Source: Voacanga thouarsii (lineage: Eukaryota; Streptophyta; Magnoliopsida; Gentianales; Apocynaceae). Taken from it: 64,000 bases of DNA. Below the pieces are notes generated by a model. That model made no database searches. It was not told the origin of the DNA and saw nothing but the letters and a program-made list of their open reading frames with translations. The stretch spans positions 62,001 to 126,000 of the forward strand of contig JANUWF010002439.1 of assembly GCA_026120185.1 (NCBI GenBank). Direction: 5' to 3'. The translations under genes were made by a program, and so were the position numbers. Positions 56,325-64,000 of this stretch are shown in pieces (the stretch's first letter is position 1; every line of letters begins with the position of its first letter).

Positions 56325-57781
56325 TTATGCATGTTTTTTAACGTTGAAAATATTACCAATAAATTACATAATCAATCAAGCTTTAATAAAATTCTAACCA
56401 CTAAAACCACACATACAGACAAGTATACCCATCAGTATAGGGAATACCAAGTATCAAATCCATGAGAACTTAAGCTCCTACCTTATTTTACCCAAATCTT
56501 TATTGTTTAGCCAATGAAACAAAGGAATAGAAGTAAATAACCTACTAACCTAATATACTAGGTAAAATTAAGTCACACAAGAAAAGTTACAAGGATAATC
56601 AACGAGTGAGAACAAGAAGAAATAACATGTAAATAAATAGAAATCCTTGAATACACAATAATAATTGACTAGCTATTCTCTCAATCAATTATTATCTTGG
56701 CATTATGAAGAATTAAAGTAGACCACATTGTTTGCAATCTATAGAATCACAATCTTCTAGTTAAATTAGTGAACATATTTTGTCTCAACCAATTTATCCA
56801 AAAGATGCATTAAAAGCAATCCTCACACAAATCCCTATATTCTAGGCGATTTAAGTATGAAATTAGCCAATGAATCTATATTCTAGCAATCATCAACTAA
56901 TCTTTGATTACTTAGTCTTTACCATTAACCTCTTTTTCAAACAAGTTAAGAATAACTAGTATTAAATTAATTAGTTGGCCAATCTCTCCTAACATTATTT
57001 TTCTAGTTAATTAGAAGATAGCTAATCAATCTAACAAGATATTATGCGCAAGTAATCAAATGCCCAGAATGGCAAGAAATTCATCAAAGAATGAAAATCA
57101 ATACAAAATTATGAATCCAAAAGAATATCTAAAGACAATTAAAACATTAATCTCAAATTGTCAATAAATTGCAAAGAAGAGAAAAAGAAACCACTTATAG
57201 ACAAGTAAGCCTTCTCTTTCTTCCTTGAAACCTTCTTGAGCAACCTCCTCTTCTTTTCCAAGAATTCCCTTAATCCTCCAAAATATTAGTGTTTCTCTAG
57301 GAGTTTTCCAAAGATATTACATTAAAGAATTGAAAATTATGAAAACTCTCTTGTATAATGTTATTCTCTTGTATATATAGGACTTCTAATTGCCAAAAAG
57401 TGTATACAAGAGTCCTTTTCCATGGTTGAAAAAGTTCGTAAAAGAAATAAATTGAAATTGCCAAAATCTGCTCTGAAAAGAAAAACCCGCCGACATTGAT
57501 CAAAATGGACCTGGCGCTAGGTCCATTCAACCCACCTGGTGCCAAGTCCAATCTATTTCTCCTCAAAAGTGTTGCTTTTCTAGAGCAGACCTAGATCCAG
57601 GTACAGTCTGGAATCTTTCACTCTTTGATCAAAATCCACTTAAATCTGCACGAATTTTTAAAAAACACTTTTTACAAGAAAAATGTCAAATAGGAAGGAA
57701 TATACCTCATTATTACTTCAAAAGTATCTTAATTTAACCTCAAATAAGTAAGAAAATACTGATGATTTTAGCCCCTATTAA
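56325..57781 (-). repeat. 5' LTR of the coding-poor element
   Basis: Starts on + TTATGCATGTTTTTTAACG and ends TTTAGCCCCTATTA. Aligns along its length with 52191-53689. The minus-strand start TAATAGGGGC probably derives from TGATAGGGGC. GC-richer block at about 57480-57610 as in the other copy. Confidence 0.8.
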
Positions 57782-57786
57782 GCTAT

Positions 57787-58100
57787 GTTTAACAATAGCT
57801 GAAAATACATCATTAACATCAACACCATGTACCTAACTATAGCCCTTCGCAACAAATCTTGCTTTGTACCTTCCATCTTCAGCCCAAGGAGTACTCTTCT
57901 TTTTCTCAAAGAACCATTTGCAACTAACAATTTTCTGTCCCAAAGGCGACCTTACATGGACCCAAGTTCCATTCTTGTAGAGGGACTCAATTTCTTTATT
58001 CATTGCAATCAACCAGTTAACTGATTCTTCTCCATCTATTTCTTCTACAACTGACAAAGCATATGCAACTAAATTTGCATACCATTGCGGTGGTCGAATC
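57787..58100 (-). pseudogene. pol: reverse transcriptase, N-terminal part, of copia pol
   Basis: Minus-strand reading: WLIAMNKEIESLYKNGTWVH, then SCKWFFEKKKSTPWAEDGRY and KARFVAKGYS, the start of the copia reverse-transcriptase domain, followed after a stop by VDVNDVFSAIVKHS up to the insertion edge. It continues at 52161-52190 once the coding-poor element is removed. Confidence 0.88.
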
Positions 58101-59140
58101 TTTCTTCTTGATCTATTCCTTGGTATGAAATATTTTTCTTCTATATGTTCTTCATCACTGTGAACTGAATTTTGTTGATTAGAAGAAGTAAAATTAGAAG
58201 GACCTTAACTGCTAATTTCCAGCTCCACCTCTTCTTACGTACCATTTTCATCTACACGAGAAGAACTCGAAGACTCCCTTTTTGAATTTAACATAGACAA
58301 TTCATCAAATATAACATCTTTGCTAATTATAAATTTTAGATATTTGGGATCTGGATACCACAATCTCTATCCTTTCACCCCAGAAGCATGCTAAAGGAAA
58401 ATACATTTATTAGCTCTAGGCTCTAATTTCCCATCATTTACAAGCATGTATGCCAGACATCTAAAAACATTCAAATCAGAGTAATTAGTTGGTGTACCTA
58501 ACCAAACTTCCTCAAGAGTCTTGAAATCAAGTGCAGCAGAAGGAGTGTGGTTGACAATGTAACATGCTGTAGAATCTGCCTCTCTCTATAAATCCTTTGT
58601 CAACCCTGTATTTGAAATCATACAATGTGCTCTTTCCAAAAAAGTTCTATTCATACGTTCTACAATACCGTTTTGTTGAGGTGGCATTCTTACTGTACAG
58701 TGTCGAGCAATTCCTTCATTTTTACAAAATTCATCAAATTCTCACAAATTCCATGCCATTATCTGTCCTCAACGGCTTGATCTATTTGCTAGTCTATTTC
58801 TCAATCAAAACTTTCTATCATTTTGAAAGTTAGGTAAACATCGCTCTTATTCTTCAAAAAATAGACCCAAACCTTCCTTGAATAATCATCAACAAAAGTC
58901 AACAAGTGCCTGGCACTACTCTTAGATGGGACACAAGATGGACCCCAAAGATCTCAATAAATATAATCCAAACTACCTTTAGTCCGATGAATAGCTGGTG
59001 AGTTGAAGCTGACCATTTTCTACCTACTGAAAATACAGTGTCCACAGAAGTCCAATGCACTAGTATTTTGTCCGTCCATAAGGTCTCTTGCTTAACATGC
59101 TCAGACATTTCTCACTTATGCGCCCCAAATGCATATGCCA
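58101..59140 (-). pseudogene. pol: integrase of the minus-strand copia pol
   Basis: Minus-strand reading from right to left: SEKCLSMLSKRDL and DFCGHCIFSR (zinc-binding HHCC part), DLWGPSCVPSKSSARH (first catalytic Asp), LTFVDDYSRKVWVYFLKNKS, and PPQQNGIVERMNRTFLERAH (catalytic Glu) at about 58640-58690. Stops occur, for example in place of a Ser before DLWGPS. From 58100 to 58560 is the linker to reverse transcriptase, degenerate. The enzyme would insert the element's cDNA. Confidence 0.85.
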
Positions 59141-59208
59141 TAATTTGGTAATGTCAGAATTAGACAAAGCTAATGTAGAGTTGCAATAGAACCTATGACA
59201 GTAGTTCC

Positions 59209-59577
59209 CTACAAAATATACAAACTACCAGATCTACAACCTTTCATAACAATAAGAGCACATTTACAAACTTTTATAACTGCACCTTCAACAGCATATT
59301 TACACCTAAGAGCCTCAAGGGTGCCCAAGGAGATGAGATTCTTTTTTAAATCAGGAACAAGTCTAACATCAATAAGAGTTCTGACAATACCATCATGTAT
59401 TTCAATTCGAATTGTGCCCTTACCAATAATATTACAAACGACATTATTGCCCATCAAAATAATTCCACCATTATAAGCTTTATAAGTGGAAAACAAATTC
59501 CTATTAGGGGACATATGGTAAGAACAACTTGAATCTAAAATTCTTTCATTTTTAGACCTTGTCCTATTATCAATCAC
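59209..59577 (-). pseudogene. pol: aspartic protease of the minus-strand copia pol
   Basis: Minus-strand reading: [20 protein letters not shown], then [40 protein letters not shown] and [14 protein letters not shown], a very recognisable copia protease-linker segment. The catalytic D-S-G has become D-S-S, so the protease is predicted inactive even though this stretch has 122 open codons. Confidence 0.88.
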
Positions 59578-59682
59578 AAAGAAAATATTTCATTCATTCT
59601 CATTTGCTACAACACTAGCTTCAACACTATTAGTAGATTTTTCTTTATGCTTATCTTTATTTTTTTAATTTAAAGCATTCAG

Positions 59683-60420
59683 ACTTAATGTGCCCCTTTT
59701 TATGACAATAATTACAAATAAAATTTTTTTGTCTAGATGTTGATCTGGATTTTGATTTACAACTATCACAATTTTTTTTTTCTAGATCTACCCCTAGCTA
59801 CCAAACCTTCAGCCTGATTTCCACTAACCTCCCCAATTAAATCTCTATCAATCATCTCTTCTAATTTAAAGTAGATGTAGATATAATTTCTTGATACGAG
59901 ATAGTTTCTTTTTCATGCATCATAGTATCTCAAAAATGCTTAAATGATTGAGGAATGGAGCACAATAATAAAATAGCTTAATCCTCATCATCTATTTTTA
60001 CATCAATATTACTCAAATTAATAATGAGAGAATCAAAGGCATCAAGATGTGAAGTAATAGATGTACATTCAGCCATCTGAAGAGTAAACAAAGTTTGTTT
60101 CAGGTAGAGCCGATTCTCCACTGTATTCTTCATATACAAAGCCTTCAACTTTTTTCACATAGATTTAGTTGAATTCTCAAAAGTGACTTCTCTTAAAACC
60201 TCATTAGAGAGATTTAGAATAATACATGATCTAGCCCTTTTATCAAGGTCTTCAAATACCACACTAGCTTTTCCCCCATTCCTTTCAAGGCTAATTCAAC
60301 CCCGTCCTAAATTAAGATTGCTTCTATTTTGAGTTGCCACATGCCGAAATTGACACCCCGATCGATTTTCTCCACTTTAGTCTTTGTTATCATCATTGCC
60401 ACAAAGTTAAGAGCTAGTTG
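59683..60420 (-). pseudogene. gag: gag of the minus-strand copia element
   Basis: Minus-strand reading gives the UBN2/gag-polypeptide type of copia gag: NLSNEVLREVTFENSTKSM, then ALYMKNTVENRLYLKQTLFT, HLDAFDSLIINLSNIDVKID and ISYQEIIS. Zinc knuckle CNYCHKKGHIKSEC (CX2CX4HX4C) sits at about 59683-59724. Several TAG/TAA stops and a frame change near the knuckle break it. Confidence 0.82.
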
Positions 60421-60460
60421 TTCTGATACCAGTTTGTTAGGGATAGACTCTAGTTTGTTA
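60421..60460 (-). promoter_or_regulatory. primer-binding site and truncated 5' LTR of the minus-strand copia element
   Basis: Minus-strand TGGTATCAGAA (60421-60431) is an initiator tRNA-Met primer site. On + it is followed after three bases by TGTTAGGGATAGACTCTAG, matching the first bases of the LTR at 42470. Only about 25 bp of LTR remain before gypsy coding sequence starts, so most of the 5' LTR is gone. Confidence 0.72.
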
Positions 60461-62230
60461 GGGTCTAGTTATGCTTTCTATCCGAAGCTCTAAAGTAAAT
60501 GTGCTGATAGATCCAGGCTCTATGCATTCTTATATAAACAAACTTTTCACATGCTATTTGGGTTTTACTGCTTTAGACCTTCCCAATACCTTATTAGTTA
60601 GTACTTATTTGGGAAATCTGTAGAAGTAGGGAAATTTATAGAAGGGTGAGAAATTGAAGTAGTTAGGAAAAAACTATTGGGAGATTGAGGATTATGACAT
60701 TATTTTTGGCATGGATTGGTTGGCTAAACACGGTGCTCTAGTGGACTATAAGAACATGTTGGTGCAATTTGTTAGACCTCAAAAAGATATCCCTGAATTT
60801 AATGGGGGTAAGGTGGAGAAATCGAAATATTTAATTTTGGGGACTAAGGCTTGGAAGATGCTGAGAAAGAGATGTCAATGTTATTTAGCATATCTGATTA
60901 GAAAACTCAAGGAGGAGAGTACACTAAAAAACACCATCGTAGTATGAGAGTTTGTTGACGTCATTGCTAAGGAATTGTCAACTTTATCCCCATCTCAGGA
61001 AGTAGAGTTCACTATTGACCTTATACCGGGAGTGAAATCGATCTATAAGACTCCATATCATATGGCTCCTATAGAACTTAAGGAGTTGAAAGAACAATTA
61101 GAGGAATTGTTGGGACAAGTGCATATTACGCCAAGTACTTCATTGTAGGGAGTGCCGATGTTATTTATGAACAAGAATGATGTGACACTGCATTTGTGCA
61201 TTGACTATTGTAGTTCAAACAACTTGACAATTAAGAATAAATATCTACTCCCACTAATTGATGAGTTTTTTGACCAATTAAGAAGGTCTAGTTGTTACTC
61301 TAAGGTTTATCTGAGGCAATGTTATTACTAAGTGAGAATCAGGGAGGAATACATTCCTAAGACTGTGTTTAACACCTAATATGGGCACTATGAGTTTATT
61401 GTAATGCTCTTCGGGTTGACTAATGCACACACTCGCAACTTTTATGGGCTTGATGCACTGGATATTTTGACCTTATCTGGATAAATTTGTCGTGATCTTT
61501 ATTGATGATATATTAATTTATTCTAAGAGCCCAAAGGAATATGTAGAACACATCAAATTAATTTTGGAATGTTCAGGGAGCACCAATTGTATACTAAGTT
61601 CAGTAAGTGTGAATTTTGGTTGGATTCGGTCTTATTTTTAGGGCATGTTGTAACTAAGGAAGCAGTCAAAGTAGATCTTGGCAAGGTAGAAGCCATTGAA
61701 AACTGGAACAACCTTAGGCTGTTACAGAAATTAGAAGATTCCTAGGATTAGATGGGCATTATAGGCGATTCATAAAAGGGTTTTCAACTCTTGCCTCACC
61801 TTTGAATAGGCTATTGTGAAAAGATATGCAGTTCTCGTGGAATCAAAAATGTCAAAGGAGCTTTTAAAAGTTGGAGAAGAGGTTGACGTCGGCGCCTGTA
61901 TTGACTTTGCTAGAAAAGGGAAGCCCTATGCTCTATATACAGATGCATTAAAGGAATGATTGGGAGTGGTGCTGATGTAGAAGACACAAGCCATGGCCTT
62001 TACCTCAAGAAAGCTTAAACCGTAAGAGGTGAATTATCCCACGCACCATGTGGAGATGGCAGCTATTGTGTTTTCCCTGAAAAAGTTGCAACACGACTTA
62101 TAAAGTGCTCAGTATGAAATATTTAAAGACCATAAGAGCTTGAAGTATATATTCACCTCGAAGGACCTAAATTTAAGATAGAGAATAGAGTTGGAATTTT
62201 TGGAGAGAAAATTGAAGCGTTCAGACTTGG
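60461..62230 (+). pseudogene. pol: decayed Tekay-like Ty3/gypsy pol fragment
   Basis: On +: LSIRSSKVNVLIDPGSMHS (protease, D-P-G where D-S/T-G is expected), DYDIIFGMDWLAKHGALVDY at about 60690-60750, TPYHMAPIELKELKEQLEEL (reverse-transcriptase start), [30 protein letters not shown] at about 61497-61540 and [18 protein letters not shown] (thumb). RNase H follows in traces (LHRDALKE-like, IFTSKDLN). At least ten stops and several frameshifts. No LTR belonging to it is visible; the left edge abuts the copia LTR remnant and the right edge runs into the next LTR near 62230. Confidence 0.85.
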
Positions 62231-63635
62231 GTATAAAAATCATACAAAATTAAGCACATTCCCAATCAAGTTTAAATTAAAACGTTAAACCCAAATCACA
62301 CATATGAGCAAGTGTACTCATCATTAACTGAGCATAGGGTTAAAATAAGTGTCGATCCTCAAGGAACAAGTAGACATTAATTACCCTTCTTTCATTATTT
62401 AACCAACTCGATAAAGTGAAAAATAAATAAAAAGAAACAAATTAAAAAGAAAATAAAAAATATGTAACTATCAAGGATGTAGATTTATGTAACTCAAGCC
62501 ATTGTTTAGACAAACATGATCTTAAAGAACTTAACCATTATCATAACCAATCATTCTCTTGACACCATGAAGGATGAATGTAGACTCACTTTGATGGTCA
62601 ATCCATGAAATCACTATCTTCTAAATAAATTAGAATCACGTGGTCCATCTCAAATGATTCATCCAAAAGACGCATTAAACACAATCCTTAATTAAATTCC
62701 CTTGGTCTCGGCGAATTTAGAACATGAAATTAATCAATGAACCATTGGTCTCGGAAGACATCAATTAACTTTCAATTACAAATTCTTAAACAATCAACCC
62801 CCTTTGGTCCAGCAAGTCAATTGCCAATAGAATATGAAATTAATAAATCGAAACACCCATCAACCCCCTTTTGGTCTAGCAAGTCAATAGATATAATCAA
62901 CTAACTAATCTCGTAATAAGCATAAGTAATTGAATACCAAGAATAATAACCAATTAATGAAAAGATCAAAAAACTCTAGAAATCATGAATGTCTAAAACA
63001 ATGTTGAATTACAATAAAACAATTAATATATCATTGTCAATAAAAAGAAAACAAAGTAAAAGAAAGAACTCATAGACAAGCCTCCTTCTTCTTCCTTTGA
63101 AAACCTTCTTGTACAACCCTCCTTGAACTTTAAAGAATTCTCCTTGGACTGAGTGATTTTCTATGATGATCAATGAATTCTCCCCTTTTCCCTTGTGTTT
63201 TCTATCTATTTATAGGCTTAAGAGGTGCGTAAACTCGTAGGTACAAAGTTCTTGGCCAAGTAGAAGTTGGAAGCTTTTAAAACTCTTCTGATTTCCAAAA
63301 ATGCTTAGAAAGATCACAGCACCGCCTCAGGAACAGACCACAGTTGGCGCCGCCTTGGTCCTTCGGAGCCGGCACCACCTTGGTTCTGTTTCTCCACTCG
63401 TACGCCCATTTTTCTCCGAATTGTGCACATACATTCCATAGTGCAGCCGGCGCCGCCTCTGCTCTGCTTCGCGGCAATTTTGCTTTGTTTTACCCATAAT
63501 CCTAAGATAATGACCAAAATATCTTTCCAAGGGTAAAATCTCAAATATGAGAGAATATGACTAGTTATTGCACAAAATGTATTACAAAAGAGCCTCAAAT
63601 AACTAAGCAAAGTATAACCAATTTAGCTCCAATCA
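62230..63635 (-). repeat. LTR of a second coding-poor gypsy-type element
   Basis: On the minus strand it starts TGATTGGAGCTAAATTGG, similar to TAATAGGGGCTAAAATC of the element at 52191-57781. Layout is the same: GTGTCGATCCTCAAGGAAC near its left end, blocks describing CACCATGAAGGATGAATGTA, and a GC-rich block (63300-63480, GGCGCCGCC words). The left edge is uncertain by about 20 bp. Confidence 0.65.
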
Positions 63636-64000
63636 CATTCCCCCACACTTAACTCTTTGCTTGTCCTCAAGCAAAGTATCAAGAACAAATAGGAAAAACA
63701 CAAGGTTTTAATCACTCAATCAATTCCAAAACCATATCTTCAATGCTTTCTTTATTCATGAACATAAAACATATGATACCAAATCTTTCACAGCCAATGC
63801 AAGACTTGTGTAATGATAAATGACTTAGTAGAACCATCTCAATAATTTACAATATTCTCAAACCATTGGAAATAAGTCAATTTAAAAAGAGTATGCATTA
63901 CATATGCTTACTTTTCATACACTCTCTCCACTAATCCGAGATATATCATGATTCTACTTAGATCAAGTAGGACTTTCAAGCTTGCAATATAAGGCTAAAG
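63636..64000 (-). mobile_element. start of the interior of the second coding-poor element (runs off the window)
   Basis: Begins with + CATTCCCCCACACTT, the complement of polypurine tract AAGTGTGGGGGAATG, then CTTTGCTTGTCCTCAAGCAAA, also present just inside the 3' LTR of the first such element (53706-53730). No coding sequence seen to the window end. Confidence 0.65.

Larger units (their letters stand above)
52191..57781 (-). mobile_element. coding-poor LTR retrotransposon (LARD-like, gypsy type), 5.6 kb
   Basis: Flanked by target duplication AGCTA at 52186-52190 and 57782-57786, and by two direct repeats of about 1.5 kb (52191-53689 and 56325-57781). It interrupts the copia reverse transcriptase, whose reading (VFSAIVKHS with SIRVLL) joins exactly when it is removed. 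On the minus strand a decayed primer site of the TGGCGCCGTTGCCGGGGA type follows the 5' LTR and a purine tract precedes the 3' LTR. The 2.6 kb interior has no recognisable pol. This fits a large retrotransposon derivative mobilised by a gypsy (Athila/Tat-like) relative; lineage is inferred only from the primer-site shape. Confidence 0.83.
42470..60460 (-). mobile_element. Ty1/copia retrotransposon on the minus strand, broken by four nested insertions
   Basis: From right to left: a remnant of the 5' LTR and primer site (60421-60460), gag with zinc knuckle, protease, integrase, reverse transcriptase, RNase H, polypurine tract and 3' LTR (42470-42945). Order integrase before reverse transcriptase marks it as Ty1/copia. 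Inserted into it are solo LTRs at 42977-44667 and 45929-47652, the 4.3 kb solo LTR at 47863-52155 and a coding-poor LTR element at 52191-57781. Removing these with one copy of each target duplication leaves about 4.67 kb, consistent with a normal copia element that lost most of its 5' LTR. Many stops make it inactive. Confidence 0.9.

Noticed and set aside
52186..57787. Helitron reading of the 5.6 kb insertion
   Set aside because: It has a 5-bp duplication, two long direct repeats, a primer site and a purine tract, all LTR features; no CTRR hairpin end seen.

Overview
This window is plant nuclear DNA, most likely from an angiosperm (probably a eudicot) with a repeat-rich genome. It is AT-rich and consists almost entirely of LTR retrotransposons and one very large CACTA (En/Spm-type) DNA transposon, inserted into one another. 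I see no intact ordinary host gene. Nearly every coding region is a transposon gene, and nearly all are broken by stops, frameshifts or insertions. Many insertions can be delimited to the base because their target-site duplications (TSDs) are still present.

Layout. (1) 1-4598: 3' part of a Sirevirus-like Ty1/copia element on + (end of pol, an env-like gene with one internal stop, 3' non-coding region with several polypurine tracts, and a 1.3 kb LTR with a TATA box and 50-bp tandem repeats). (2) 4599-6003: gene-less sequence. (3) 6004-41269: a 35.3 kb CACTA element with 14-bp terminal inverted repeats, subterminal repeat arrays and a 3-bp TSD (GTC). It carries a degenerate TNP2-type transposase (28.45-32.18 kb) and a degenerate TNPA/Transposase_24-type gene (32.33-40.0 kb). 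(4) Inside it, 9425-27941: a Tekay-like Ty3/gypsy chromovirus (TSD TTTCT) with 3.9 kb LTRs. Its 5' LTR was later hit by a 4.36 kb solo LTR (TSD CTGGG) and a 1.5 kb copia-type solo LTR (TSD AAAGA). Its gag-pol is decayed, but an acidic 171-residue ORF upstream of gag is open and carries SUMO-interaction-motif-like repeats. (5) 41270-42469: short gene-less segment with a small signal-peptide-like ORF at its edge. (6) 42470-~60460: a Ty1/copia element on the minus strand, about 4.7 kb once four insertions are removed: two related 1.7 kb solo LTRs (TSDs ACTCA and TAACC), a second copy of the 4.3 kb solo LTR (TSD TAGCA), and a 5.6 kb coding-poor LTR element (TSD AGCTA). (7) ~60461-62230: a decayed Tekay-like gypsy fragment on +. 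(8) ~62230-64000: part of another coding-poor LTR element, running off the window.

How it fits together. The TSDs and interrupted reading frames give a relative order: CACTA, then Tekay, then two solo LTRs; and, separately, minus-strand copia, then solo LTRs and the coding-poor element. All four complete insertions of the two solo-LTR families, plus one further copia-type solo LTR, lack interiors, which points to repeated LTR-LTR recombination. The most interesting items are the acidic SIM-like ORF, an in-frame 54-codon duplication of the copia reverse-transcriptase active-site segment, a 39-bp duplication in the Tekay integrase, palindromic TTTTGGA/TCCAAAA words in the Sirevirus, and tRNA-like segments inside two of the solo LTRs. 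All homology calls come from reading motifs by eye; no database search was run.
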